A model generated the notes under the pieces. The model saw only the letters and a program-made list of their open reading frames with translations. It made no database searches and was not told the origin of the DNA. This document shows positions 22,563 through 31,936 of a DNA stretch of 43,203 nt, piece after piece; positions within the stretch are counted from its first letter, which is position 1, and each line of letters opens with the position of its first letter. The position numbers were made by a program, and so were the translations under genes. Source of the stretch: an uncultured Saprospiraceae bacterium (GTDB lineage: Bacteria; Bacteroidota; Bacteroidia; Chitinophagales; Saprospiraceae); NCBI GenBank assembly GCA_937923485.1, contig CALDUE010000062.1, positions 1 to 43,203 on the forward strand, written 5' to 3'.

Positions 22563-24197
22563 ATGATAAAGTTGCTTACGAAATACCCAGTGCTTGCGAT
22601 TTGCTTGTTTGTCGCCATGATGCTCTTGCCTAATCTCGACACCTTGCAAGTTTCGATCATGGAGGCGAGAAATTTTGTCACAGCACGCGAGATGCTAACG
22701 CAAGACCATTGGCTTTTGACGACCTTGAACAATGTTGCTCGCTACCAGAAGCCACCATTGCCCGCCTGGTTCTCAGCACTCAGCGGAAGTATTTTCGGCA
22801 TAAAAAGCGTCTTCGCGATGCGCCTACCTGCAGTACTAATGGTCATGCTAAGTGGAAGTTTCATGTATTTCTTGTCGACTGCTGTTTTAAAGAGCAAAGC
22901 AGAAGGATTTATTAATTCGCTGATAATGCTTACTTCCTTCTATGTCATTGGGATAGTTTTTGAGGCGCCGTCAGATATATTCACGCACGGCTTCATGCTT
23001 GTGTGTATCTACTTTTTGTACAAACTCTTTAGTGCGAATGAGTTAAAATTCAAGCACGCACTTATTGCAGGATTCTCTTTGGGTCTTTCCATTTTGGCAA
23101 AAGGACCGATCTCTATTTACGCTCTACTATTACCATTTCTCGTTGCCTACGGGTTCACGTTTAAATATAAAGAACTTAGGCAAAAAGCACCGTACATCTT
23201 AAGTGTCCTTGCCTTGGGGGTAGTTGTAGGTGGCTCTTGGTATCTATACGTCAAACTACAAGATCCTTCGACCTTAGATGCTATCGCAAAAAAGGAAACA
23301 GGCACGTGGACGAGTTACCATACCCGACCTTTTTATCACTATTGGAGCTTCTTCATTCAAAGTGGAATTTGGACTATTCCTGCCGTTATTTCACTGATCT
23401 ATCCTTACCTAAAAAAGCGCGTTAGCAATTTGAAAGCCTATCAATTTAGTTTGATATGGACCGTCACAGCTGTGGTTTTATTGTCGCTCATCCCGATGAA
23501 AAAAGCGAGATACCTTATGCCAGTATTAATCCCACTAGCGATCAATATTGGTTTCTACATTCAATACCTTTTGAGGGAATTCAAAAATATGAAGGATAAA
23601 CGGGAGACGGTCCCAGTCTACTTTAATTTTGGTCTCATTAGCTTTATCGGCATCGCATTACCAATAGTCATGTTTTTCGGCTTCCGTGAAGAATTTCAAG
23701 AATACCTCCTACGTTTTTCATTTGCCTCGGTCGTACTTTTCACGCTTGGAATACTAATTTTTCTGCGACTTAGGGCCAAGGAAATTGAAGCTGTATTTCT
23801 GCTTACTGTGGTCTTTTTCGCTTCGATGGCAGTTGTCGCGGTACCCTTGACGATTGCATTTCAGAACCCATCGTATAAAGGCTATGCTGATTTGAATCAG
23901 GAGATCAAACAGCGGCAACTTAGATCTTATAGTCTCAATACCTTATCCCCCGAAATCATCTGGGATTTTGGTGAAATCATGCCCATAATGAAAGGTGATT
24001 CGACGAGTATTTCGTTTCCGCCAGAACAGACGTTTGGACTAGTCGCTCACATGATGGATCCATATGTCAAAGCCGAAATCTTATCAAAGTATGACATGCG
24101 AAAGGTGTCAACCTACGACATGAACCTTTTTGGAGACGGTACAAAGACGAGTAGTGGACGTTTGCAGACAGACTTTTACATCCTTGAAAAAAAGTAA
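22563..24197 (+). CDS. GT39/ArnT-like membrane glycosyltransferase
   Basis: The product has 544 residues with about 10-12 membrane segments. The first periplasmic loop holds the acidic motif (IMEARNFVTAREML) and the QKPPLPAWF motif shared by ArnT and PMT-type GT-C enzymes, which take a sugar from undecaprenyl phosphate and attach it to lipid A or protein. The C-terminal soluble part (about 455-544) is small. It sits 127 bases after the LAB_N gene on the same strand. With the GT2 and the divergent epimerase it forms a compact Arn-like set, but dedicated aminotransferase, formyltransferase and deformylase genes are absent, so the sugar need not be aminoarabinose. Confidence 0.88.
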   Translation: MIKLLTKYPVLAICLFVAMMLLPNLDTLQVSIMEARNFVTAREMLTQDHWLLTTLNNVARYQKPPLPAWFSALSGSIFGIKSVFAMRLPAVLMVMLSGSFMYFLSTAVLKSKAEGFINSLIMLTSFYVIGIVFEAPSDIFTHGFMLVCIYFLYKLFSANELKFKHALIAGFSLGLSILAKGPISIYALLLPFLVAYGFTFKYKELRQKAPYILSVLALGVVVGGSWYLYVKLQDPSTLDAIAKKETGTWTSYHTRPFYHYWSFFIQSGIWTIPAVISLIYPYLKKRVSNLKAYQFSLIWTVTAVVLLSLIPMKKARYLMPVLIPLAINIGFYIQYLLREFKNMKDKRETVPVYFNFGLISFIGIALPIVMFFGFREEFQEYLLRFSFASVVLFTLGILIFLRLRAKEIEAVFLLTVVFFASMAVVAVPLTIAFQNPSYKGYADLNQEIKQRQLRSYSLNTLSPEIIWDFGEIMPIMKGDSTSISFPPEQTFGLVAHMMDPYVKAEILSKYDMRKVSTYDMNLFGDGTKTSSGRLQTDFYILEKK

Positions 24198-24876
24198 AAG
24201 CTGTAGATTTTGTCACAATGGAAACTTCTGTTGCAGCTCGCGAGGGATAGGGTACAAACTGCTAGTTTAGCGTAGGCAGGAGTAGGCTTAACTCCTAGAA
24301 TTCAGCATATAATGGGATTGCTGCATGTATCTAAAGCGACCGGCAGTAGTTGTGGCTGGCACTCCTCCTCAATGAGCCAGAATGCCTCCATTTTATGTAG
24401 CGAGGTACGCTATTAAGTTATGGTCTATACTGAGGCTTTAAGGAGTGTTTAGGCCGAAATTTCTAGGTGTTCGAAAGCTTCCATAAAAGATTACACAAGC
24501 AGAGAATTCGGTTGCAGGATCAAGCATCATGTCGTTAATTAACGACGGTTGAATATTCGATCGAAGGCTGGCCTATAAACCTCCCGATGTGCTCAGACGT
24601 ATCGTCGGCGAAGCCTTGAATCACTAGAGTGATCTGTAGGATATAGCTCAGTCACAGGGCATATGAATGAGGTTTATAACAACTTGTTTTCGGACAAGCA
24701 CTAGCGTTTAGAATTTTAATCTGCGCTAGGTTAATTTGAGGTGTTTGTAGTCAGCTTTCGCCAAAACTTCCGATGCCGTTATCCGTTAGCGTCTCGCTAT
24801 ACAGTGAATGAGATAAAATAGATATAACCGACTATCTCGACATATAAAATCATCACAATTCGATAAGCAAAAAACA
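24198..24876. other. 679 bp of decayed DNA with a 16 bp palindrome and a 14-mer word copy
   Basis: No intact frame is present; several short conceptual peptides are broken by stops and match nothing recognisable. GTCGTTAATTAACGAC (24531-24546) is a perfect 16 bp palindrome. ATCACT-AG-AGTGAT (about 24619-24632) is a smaller one. The 14-mer word occurs at 24754-24767. The region precedes the broken thiM gene and probably belongs to the same decaying segment. Confidence 0.5.
24754..24767 (+). repeat. 14-mer word GCTTTCGCCAAAAC, copy 4 (intergenic)
   Basis: This is an exact match, preceded by A. Its intact state within decayed DNA suggests it is recent or maintained. Confidence 0.9.
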
Positions 24877-25384
24877 ATGAACCCTACCCTGAAAAAAGTC
24901 AGGGAGCAATCGCCTCTCGCTCATAACATTACGAACTACGTGGTGATGAACAAAACGGCCAATGCACTGCTAGCCATTGGTGCCTCACCTGTAATGGCAA
25001 GAAGTTGAAGATTTTGTGTCGATGTCTTAGGCACTCGTCATTAATATGGGAACCCTGAGCGAAAAATGGATAGAGTCCATGCAAAGGGCTGCCAAAAAAG
25101 CAAAAGAATCTCGGACCCCTTTCGTCTTTGATCCTGTAGGAGTAGGCGCTTCAAACTACAGAACTGACGCAGCATGCAGAATCATCCAAGCTGGAACACC
25201 AGATGTCATCAGAGGAAATGCCTCAGGGATTATGGCACCAGCAAAAGTAGCCATGACAACAAAAGGTGTAGACAGTACGGCGGATCCTGAAGATGCTGTT
25301 CAATCTGCCCAGAAGCTCTCAAAGAAATTGAATAATAGCGTGGTTGTCAGTGTCAAAGAGGACAACGTTGTTACCCAAGCGTGA
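24877..25384 (+). pseudogene. thiM: Broken hydroxyethylthiazole kinase gene
   Basis: The conceptual product opens as ThiM does ([30 protein letters not shown]). It then hits a TGA at 25006 because the frame shifts near 25000. The second frame continues with EVEDFVSMS, an amber TAG at 25028, ALVINMGTLSEKW and the substrate/ATP region VFDPVGVGASNYRT and RGNASGIM, ending at 25384. About the last third of the usual ~265 residues is missing. Functional ThiM phosphorylates 4-methyl-5-hydroxyethylthiazole for thiamine salvage; this copy cannot encode it. No other thiamine gene is intact nearby. Confidence 0.85.
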
Positions 25385-25564
25385 ATAAGCTAGGCATTAA
25401 ATATGTGGGACTGGCTTCGAACAATAACGATGATTCAAGCAATCGGAGTAATAATTAGAGAGCAGCTCGATAAGGTCAGCTACATACGGTTATACTGGTT
25501 TTGACTGGTAAATTACAAACCTCTTCCAATCACTAACGTTAATTCGCTGCTTAAAAGCGACTTT

Positions 25565-26488
25565 ATGAAACTACTTCTCTCTTTACTTCTCTTAATCACA
25601 GCAAGTAGTAACTGCAATGTGCAGACTGTTCCACAATCTGTAAAAGGCGAGTATGCGCTGTACAGCGATTACTTCGTGTTCATTGCTGATGACAAAGATT
25701 CACCGCTTGTCATTCCAGTTGACTTAAATTGGAATGCTAACGACGAAGGCTATGATATTGAGTTTAAGTCATGGTATGGAACTCAGGAGGAGTGGCCAAT
25801 CGTGTACACAAAAGAGGCATACAAAAATAAGAGCATACCGCAAGAGAGCTTTCAGAATAAGGACATCAGTAGTTTCAAGTTCAGTAAATCGAAACAAGAA
25901 ATTACTTTAAGTATACCCAATTCTCCCAGTGTAACACTCAGCATTCCAGCTAAAGAAACGTGGGTTCTTGCACCGTCTAATAATAAAATTAATAAAGAGA
26001 CCTTTGCTGCAAGAACGAGCGTTCAAGTAAATAATGAGACCCAAAATGGATGGATGATTTACGAAAGAATCCGTTGGAAAAAAGAGCAACTCACGCAGTT
26101 TGGTGCCTTCGATGAATTCTTTTGGATACCAGTAATCGTAAATAAAGACTTCTATCATTTTGAGCAACATAAAGGTGAGAAAGCGGGCTTCAAATGGACG
26201 GTGAATGATGGAGATATAGAAGTGAGTAGAGTATCAGATTTCGAATTAGAAATTACCGGGACGATCTCTGATGCTAAAAGTGGAAGAAAGGCCGTCCCTA
26301 AAGAAGTATCCATTAGCTCTAAGGAGAATAATCTAAATATTTCTCTTGTGAGCACGGGACAGCAAGTAGGATACGGCGAAAGATTTCCTAAAGGCCTAGC
26401 CTACTATCGACAAAGCTTGTTGACCTCAGAGAAGAATAATGAGAATTCCAGCGTTGGGATGATGGAACTCATTCTTGAGGACAATTAA
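25565..26488 (+). CDS. Secreted protein of unknown function
   Basis: The product has 307 residues. The N-terminus (MKLLLSLLLLITASSNC) is a signal peptide; a Cys at 17 could be lipidated, although SSNC is a weak lipobox. The mature protein is beta-rich with many Trp/Tyr, for example DFELEITGTI, TGQQVGYGERFPKG and WMIYERIRWK, which suggests a lipocalin-like or CrtC-like beta barrel/sandwich; this is only a fold guess. No catalytic motif is recognised. It is an intact gene isolated between the thiM remnant and 560 bases of gene-free DNA. Confidence 0.7.
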   Translation: MKLLLSLLLLITASSNCNVQTVPQSVKGEYALYSDYFVFIADDKDSPLVIPVDLNWNANDEGYDIEFKSWYGTQEEWPIVYTKEAYKNKSIPQESFQNKDISSFKFSKSKQEITLSIPNSPSVTLSIPAKETWVLAPSNNKINKETFAARTSVQVNNETQNGWMIYERIRWKKEQLTQFGAFDEFFWIPVIVNKDFYHFEQHKGEKAGFKWTVNDGDIEVSRVSDFELEITGTISDAKSGRKAVPKEVSISSKENNLNISLVSTGQQVGYGERFPKGLAYYRQSLLTSEKNNENSSVGMMELILEDN

Positions 26489-27047
26489 GGGAGCCTTGTA
26501 GCGAGATTGTATGGGGTTTTGACGTAAGTCTTGCTATACGGTGTGGATCCTCGAGACTTGCCCCATGCGCTGAAAAGTGCTCAGCAACGGCTATCAAAAA
26601 AAACTACCGTTTATCAACTTGTTGAAGTTGTGCAAGTCAGCTAGATCGCAAGACTTAATTTACGAATGTCCCATCAAAGGAGGACAAGAAAAGCTTGAAG
26701 AGCAGAAGTATACGTCAAGAAGGCCTCGAGAAATACCGCAGATAGCCAACTATCGGCAAGAAATTATCAAACATTACACTAACGCGTTCCTCTAGGTAAC
26801 TGCAATCTTAAACTGGGGTTGGGCAGGAATTGGATTCGTTCTAATCCATTCGCATCTCGCGTTAACGTATGCCCATTAAGTTTTCTAGCTCTAGTTCAAC
26901 CTAGCTCCATCCCTGTAAAATAACTGTTGTGACATCCACTGAGTACTAACGTTTTGCAAGAATTCTCATACATCACGGTTGACTCCAAAATACAAGGTTA
27001 TATTGGCGCCTTGGCGTCCTAGTCAACTACAAATCGAAAATTGAATC
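26489..27047. other. 559 bp without a supported gene
   Basis: A 72-codon plus-strand frame at 26577-26795 has no family features. Another frame shows LPHALKSAQQRLSKKTTVYQ before stops, so an old coding remnant is possible, but no family could be named. No repeats or clear promoter were seen ahead of the glucokinase gene. Confidence 0.4.
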
Positions 27048-28055
27048 ATGAAAGACGACGAACTAATTCTGGCTGTGGATGTCGGTGGCACCAAGACCAT
27101 AATGACGCTGTTTCATGAAAACAATTGTGACCTAGTCGAGATCGAAACCGAAAGATTTCCAAGCGGGGACTTTGATAGTCTTGAGGATATCATCAAGGAA
27201 TTCCTGAAGGCCTATGATCAGACTCCGAAGTCGGCTTCATTTGGAATTCCCGGTCCCGTCGAAAACGGTGTCGTCAAATCAACCAATCTCCCGTGGCTAA
27301 TTAAAGAGAAGGACTTAAGCAAAACTACTGGTATTCCAACGATACACTTAATGAACGATTTGGTGGCAACTGCCTACAGCGTGCCCCTACTGACAGGAGA
27401 TGAGTTAGTCAATATCAAAAAGGGTACGAAAAAAGAACACCCTGAAAGATATGTTGTCATCGCACCAGGTACTGGACTAGGTCAATCATTCTTGATCCAC
27501 AATGAAGGGAGCACGGTCGTCATTCCTTCGGAAGGTGGACATGCGAGTTTTGCTCCAACTTCAGAAATAGAAACAGAACTATTCCTGTACCTCTTAAAGA
27601 AGTTTGGACACGTTAGTTATGAAAGAATAATTTCTGGCTCCGGATTACCAAATATTTATGAGTTTTTTGTGGAGTCAAAAAAGATGAAACCTAAGAAGGA
27701 AACCATTGAAAAAATGGAGAATGAAGATCCTGCAAAGGTTATTACCGAGATGGCATTGCGTAAGAAAGATCCAGTATGCGAGAAGACCTTAGACCTGTTC
27801 GTATCAGTCTTGGGAGCACATGCAGGCGATTTAGCACTCAGTTTCCTAGCCTACGGAGGAGTTTATCTTGGAGGCGGTATTCCTCATAAAATTCTCCCTA
27901 AATTAAAAGAAGCACTTTTCGTTAGAAGCTTCGAGGATAAAGGAAGAATGAAGGATGTTGTTGAGCAGATTCCAATAAATGTCATCACCAATAACCTTGC
28001 TGCATTAAAAGGTGCAGCATTTGTTGCCCAGGAAAACTGTAAACTTTCTCGATAA
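27048..28055 (+). CDS. glk: Glucokinase
   Basis: The product has 335 residues, the usual length for proteobacterial-type Glk. The phosphate-binding loop is AVDVGGTKT (9-17); FGIPGPVENG, the catalytic-base region LMNDLVATAY, APGTGLGQSF and the sugar-contacting PSEGGHASFAP all fit. A C-terminal GGVYLGGGIPHKILP segment completes the actin-like fold. It phosphorylates glucose with ATP in the cytoplasm. It stands first in a run with pgi (163 bases on) and the HAD gene, so free glucose released by the nearby glucosidases would enter glycolysis here. Confidence 0.94.
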   Translation: MKDDELILAVDVGGTKTIMTLFHENNCDLVEIETERFPSGDFDSLEDIIKEFLKAYDQTPKSASFGIPGPVENGVVKSTNLPWLIKEKDLSKTTGIPTIHLMNDLVATAYSVPLLTGDELVNIKKGTKKEHPERYVVIAPGTGLGQSFLIHNEGSTVVIPSEGGHASFAPTSEIETELFLYLLKKFGHVSYERIISGSGLPNIYEFFVESKKMKPKKETIEKMENEDPAKVITEMALRKKDPVCEKTLDLFVSVLGAHAGDLALSFLAYGGVYLGGGIPHKILPKLKEALFVRSFEDKGRMKDVVEQIPINVITNNLAALKGAAFVAQENCKLSR

Positions 28056-28218
28056 AGGCAAAGCACCAAACTTCTTGAACAATAAACCCAGAATCTAAAC
28101 CACTAACAATCAACTGGCTGAGCCCTGAACAACAGCGTTGAAACGTGGACGACGCGCTGTGAAGATCTGAATAGAGTTTGCAAAAGCGCAATTTTACACA
28201 ACCATCAAAACGATAGCA

Positions 28219-29832
28219 ATGAGCAAGAAATTAACTAAAACAAAGAGCTGGAATTCACTTGAGAAGCACTATAAGAAAATAAGTAATGTGCATCTGAAGT
28301 CTATGTTTGAAGAAGATAAAAAAAGAGGAAAAAACCTTGTATTAAAGGATTTAGGAATCTATTTTGATTATTCTAAGCAACGCATTACAAATAAGACGCT
28401 CAACTTATTATTAGGACTGGCAAAAGAAAGAGGCGTTGAAGCAAAACGGGATGCCATGTTCTCCGGAAAAAAAATCAATGTCACAGAAGACAGAGCTGTT
28501 TTGCACACAGCACTGCGTGCCCCCAGAGGCAGTAAAATTATTGTCGATGGTAAAAATGTTGTCCCTGGTGTCCATCGAGTGCTAAAAAAGATGACGACCT
28601 TTTCTAATCAAATTAGAACCGGAAAATGGAAAGGCTACACCGGGAAGTCAATCAAAAACATCGTTAACATTGGTATTGGAGGCTCAGATTTAGGCCCTGT
28701 AATGGCATTTGAAGCGCTTAAGTTTTACTGCGACCGCTCTCTGACCTTCCGCTTCGTTTCTAATGTGGATGGTAGCGACTTCGCCGAAGCGGTTGAAGGA
28801 TTAGATGCAGCGGAAACACTTTTTATTGTTGCTTCGAAAACGTTTACGACGTTGGAAACCATGACGAATGCAGAAACCGCTAAGAAGTGGTCACTCTCGC
28901 ATTTGAAAAACGATAAAGCAGTAGCGAAGCACTTTGTAGCGCTTTCAACCAATAAAGAGAAAGTTACCGCCTTCGGTATTGATGCGACCAATATGTTTGG
29001 ATTCTGGGATTGGGTTGGTGGACGCTACTCAATGACCGCTTCTATCGGTCTCTCGCTGATGATCGCCATTGGCTCAAAGAATTATCATGAAATGCTTGAT
29101 GGATTCCATCAGATGGATGAGCATTTCAGGACAGCCCCTTTAGGAAAGAATATACCCGTCATCATGGGCTTACTCGGGGTCTGGAACAACAACTTCCTGA
29201 AGGCTGAGACCCAAGCTGTCTTTCCATACGACAAGTACCTCCACAGGTTCCCAGCATATTTGCAGCAACTAACCATGGAGAGCAATGGTAAGCAGGTCAC
29301 GTTAGATGGTAAAAATGTATCTTACGAGACTGGTCCTATATACTGGGGAGAATCAGGAACGAATGGACAGCACTCCTTTTACCAGTTGATACACCAAGGG
29401 ACTAAAATAATTCCTGCTGATTTTATTGGATTCAAAGAATCACTAAATAACCTTCCACCACATCAAGATTATTTAATTGCCAATATGATTGCGCAAGGTG
29501 AAGCACTAGCCTTTGGCAAAACAGAAAAGGAAGTCAAAGCTGAAGGGACTGATTCTGAACTGGCACCACACAAAGTATTTAACGGAAATCGCCCGTCTTC
29601 CACGTTTTTCCTTGACAAAGTGAGTCCAGCCAATCTCGGTAAACTTGTAGCGATGTATGAGCATTCAGTATTCGTTCAGGGAGCGATTTGGGATATCAAT
29701 CCATTCGATCAAATGGGGGTTGAATTAGGCAAAAAACTTGCTCAGAATATTATCCCTGAACTACAGGATAAGAATGCAGCCATCAAGCATGATAGTTCGA
29801 CCAATGCATTGATCAAATTTTACAGAAGCTAA
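28219..29832 (+). CDS. pgi: Glucose-6-phosphate isomerase
   Basis: The product has 537 residues, close to the 545-550 of the long Pgi form. Signatures visible are [39 protein letters not shown], the catalytic Glu region [26 protein letters not shown] (His of the ring-opening step) and the C-terminal [13 protein letters not shown] with its Lys. It interconverts glucose 6-phosphate and fructose 6-phosphate. It is directly followed after 12 bases by the HAD gene, so the two are probably one transcript, likely with glk. Confidence 0.96.
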   Translation: MSKKLTKTKSWNSLEKHYKKISNVHLKSMFEEDKKRGKNLVLKDLGIYFDYSKQRITNKTLNLLLGLAKERGVEAKRDAMFSGKKINVTEDRAVLHTALRAPRGSKIIVDGKNVVPGVHRVLKKMTTFSNQIRTGKWKGYTGKSIKNIVNIGIGGSDLGPVMAFEALKFYCDRSLTFRFVSNVDGSDFAEAVEGLDAAETLFIVASKTFTTLETMTNAETAKKWSLSHLKNDKAVAKHFVALSTNKEKVTAFGIDATNMFGFWDWVGGRYSMTASIGLSLMIAIGSKNYHEMLDGFHQMDEHFRTAPLGKNIPVIMGLLGVWNNNFLKAETQAVFPYDKYLHRFPAYLQQLTMESNGKQVTLDGKNVSYETGPIYWGESGTNGQHSFYQLIHQGTKIIPADFIGFKESLNNLPPHQDYLIANMIAQGEALAFGKTEKEVKAEGTDSELAPHKVFNGNRPSSTFFLDKVSPANLGKLVAMYEHSVFVQGAIWDINPFDQMGVELGKKLAQNIIPELQDKNAAIKHDSSTNALIKFYRS

Positions 29833-29844
29833 AGTGATCATTCA

Positions 29845-30582
29845 ATGATAAAAGCTATAATTTTTGACTTGGATGGCACGCTCATCCAAACTGAAGTGCT
29901 AAAAGCAAGGTCGTATGCACTTGCAGTACATGAGCTCACCAATGAAGCTGTTCCTGTAAAAAGCGTAGTTGATCGCTTCAAGAAATATGTTGGACTATCT
30001 AGGCTAGAAGTTGTAGCAGGCCTTGTTGAGGATTTCCGAGAAGAACTGGAGGAGCATTTTGAAGCAGACGGCGATCAAACTCTGGGAGATTGGCTACTAG
30101 ACAAAAGGCTATCTCTGTATGAGAAGATGGCAAATGATACGGCGTTGCTGTTGGAGCATTCCTGCCAATACAATCTCGGCTTACTCAATGCCGTCTCCCA
30201 GGACGACTTCAAAGTGGTCCTTGCTACCATGTCTCATTTAAAGGAAGCTGATAAAGTGCTGGATATTTTGGATGTCAAAGACAAGTTGGATTTTATTTTT
30301 ACGCGTGATAATGTAACTGAAGGGAAGCCAGATCCAGAAATCTATCTACTCGCCAAGGACAAACTAAAGGTGGAAGCCGACGAGTGCATAGTCATTGAAG
30401 ATTCGGTAAACGGCATCAAGGCCGGGATTAATGCTAAGATGCACGTCTTTGCAGTAACCAATAACATTACGCATGATTCGGTGTGTGAGGCAAACCTGCT
30501 TGAACCAGAATTTATTATTGAAGACCCTAAGTATCTTAATGAAAGAATTTACGCTTTCATAAAAAGCAAACAGGAAAATTAA
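29845..30582 (+). CDS. HAD-family hydrolase (phosphatase/beta-phosphoglucomutase-like)
   Basis: The product has 245 residues. HAD motif I is IFDLDGTLIQTE, motif II lies in VVLATMSH, and motif III/IV is KPDPEIY ... CIVIEDSVNGIKAG. An inserted helical cap (about 15-95) makes it subfamily I, as in beta-phosphoglucomutase and phosphoglycolate/sugar phosphatases. Next to glk and pgi, a sugar-phosphate phosphatase or phosphoglucomutase is plausible, but the substrate cannot be read from the sequence. The start is 12 bases after the pgi stop. Confidence 0.88.
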   Translation: MIKAIIFDLDGTLIQTEVLKARSYALAVHELTNEAVPVKSVVDRFKKYVGLSRLEVVAGLVEDFREELEEHFEADGDQTLGDWLLDKRLSLYEKMANDTALLLEHSCQYNLGLLNAVSQDDFKVVLATMSHLKEADKVLDILDVKDKLDFIFTRDNVTEGKPDPEIYLLAKDKLKVEADECIVIEDSVNGIKAGINAKMHVFAVTNNITHDSVCEANLLEPEFIIEDPKYLNERIYAFIKSKQEN

Positions 30583-31114
30583 CATTACAACTTTATTATT
30601 TATTGACTAAGTAATTGAACCTAGGTGTGTTGGACCTTATTCTTCAAAGCTACTCACTATGTTTTGGCGAAAGCAGAGACGGGTAACGCCAACAAACACA
30701 AAGTTTTTACAATTAATTTAAGGAATGCTAAACAATTTCTCAATAACCCCTCTTGTCGTCCACGGTTTAAATTGATGATATAAAAAAACTATCGTAGCAC
30801 TACTCTAACCTTTTAACTATCTTTTTTCTGTGAGGTGCAACGATCTTGAGAAACGAATCAACTCACTAAAGATTCAAGATTTTCAATGCGCAGTTATTAA
30901 AACTAAACCCTCAACTCCTTTTAGAGTGATGCATTCAATCCAGCTATTGAATCTGGCATTGATGATTGCACCTTACGGAAAACTTAGTTATGCTCATCAT
31001 CAAGTTTATGCCTGCAAGATGGGTAGATAAAATACGCTATAAGAAGTTCTATTTATGAATCAAAAGCTAAGTTGTAAAACTGTAAATCCACTGACGGGCA
31101 AGCCTACCAACCTT
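30583..31114. other. 532 bp intergenic region with a 14-mer word copy
   Basis: It contains the exact minus-strand word at 30661-30674. A 66-codon frame at 30830-31030 has no recognisable content. No terminator with a clear stem and T tract was found after the HAD gene. Confidence 0.4.
30661..30674 (-). repeat. 14-mer word GCTTTCGCCAAAAC, copy 5 (intergenic)
   Basis: This is an exact match on the minus strand, about 80 bases after the HAD-gene stop; here the preceding base is T instead of A. Confidence 0.9.
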
Positions 31115-31813
31115 ATGAATAAATTAATGCTCTGCTTGTTTGCAGTACTTGTCTGCATTGCGTGTCAATCAAAAACAGGTACAGTCAAAGACGAAGTTAT
31201 CGATACTGAATTTCGATTGAGGCCAGGCGATATACTCTTTCAAGACAGTGATTGCGGCTCATTTTGTGAAGCCATCGAAAAGGTAACGTTTGGGGTTGGA
31301 GGGTCGAAATTCTCGCATGTGGGAATGGTTATACCGAAGGAGAGTGGCCAATTCGTTGTTATAGAGGCTATTTCGGTTGGTGTTGTAGAAACACCGTTGG
31401 ATAGCTTTTTCAATCGATCCTTTGATGAGAACCATAATAGCAAAGTCGTTGTCGGGAGGATGAAAGATGAATATCAGGGTCTTATCCCTGATGCTGTAGC
31501 TTTCGCCAAAACGAAAATCGGCGCCGAATACGACGAGGTCTTTGACATCTCAAATGAGAAATACTACTGCTCAGAATTGCTTTACGAGTCCTTTAAGCAC
31601 GCAAACAAAGGTGAATCCATTTTTGAGCTACGAGCAATGACTTATAAAGACCCCGACACAAAAGAAACGTTTCCGATTTGGGAAGCCTATTTTGAGAAGC
31701 TGGATGCTTCTATTCCTGAAGGTGAGCCAGGACTTAACCCAGGAGGCATGTCAACCTCTAGCTATGTGGAAATCGTCCATTTTTATGGGCGACCACGGGG
31801 CTACCGCGAGTAG
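31115..31813 (+). CDS. YiiX/YaeF-type permuted papain-fold lipoprotein hydrolase
   Basis: The product has 232 residues from ATG 31115, chosen because it gives the lipoprotein signal MNKLMLCLFAVLVCIAC (Cys 17); an upstream in-frame ATG at 31055 would add 20 residues ahead of it. FRLRPGDILFQ opens the domain. H68 (KFSHVGMV) and C152 (EKYYCSELLY) are the expected catalytic pair in the circularly permuted order of the YiiX/YebB (NlpC/P60-related, C92) family. These enzymes act as amidases or on lipids; the substrate here is unknown. Residues AFAKT are encoded by a copy of the 14-mer word. Two more lipoprotein genes follow on the same strand. Confidence 0.88.
   Translation: MNKLMLCLFAVLVCIACQSKTGTVKDEVIDTEFRLRPGDILFQDSDCGSFCEAIEKVTFGVGGSKFSHVGMVIPKESGQFVVIEAISVGVVETPLDSFFNRSFDENHNSKVVVGRMKDEYQGLIPDAVAFAKTKIGAEYDEVFDISNEKYYCSELLYESFKHANKGESIFELRAMTYKDPDTKETFPIWEAYFEKLDASIPEGEPGLNPGGMSTSSYVEIVHFYGRPRGYRE
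31499..31512 (+). repeat. 14-mer word GCTTTCGCCAAAAC, copy 6 (in YiiX-like gene)
   Basis: This is an exact match, preceded by A; translated AFAKT. Confidence 0.9.
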
Positions 31814-31936
31814 TCCTAGTTCGTGTATGCGGCAACGTTGATTTGATGGTTGCGGACATTTCCACCTTGTAAACATCCTGCTGCGTAAATTCACCAATAC
31901 AGATACTGGTACCTGTCCAAAACTCAACAAAGACGC

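Noticed and set aside
24649-24662. tRNA-like 5' segment GGATATAGCTCAGT
   Set aside because: No anticodon arm, T-arm (GGTTCGAATCC-like) or acceptor pairing follows within 80 bases; treated as chance.
26577-26795. 72-codon frame before glucokinase
   Set aside because: It is a basic peptide without recognisable features or promoter; could be a remnant but cannot be supported.
10316-31512. AFAKT as a conserved protein motif
   Set aside because: It appears in three unrelated proteins only because the 14-mer DNA word encodes it; in dnaE and in non-coding copies the peptide is different or absent.
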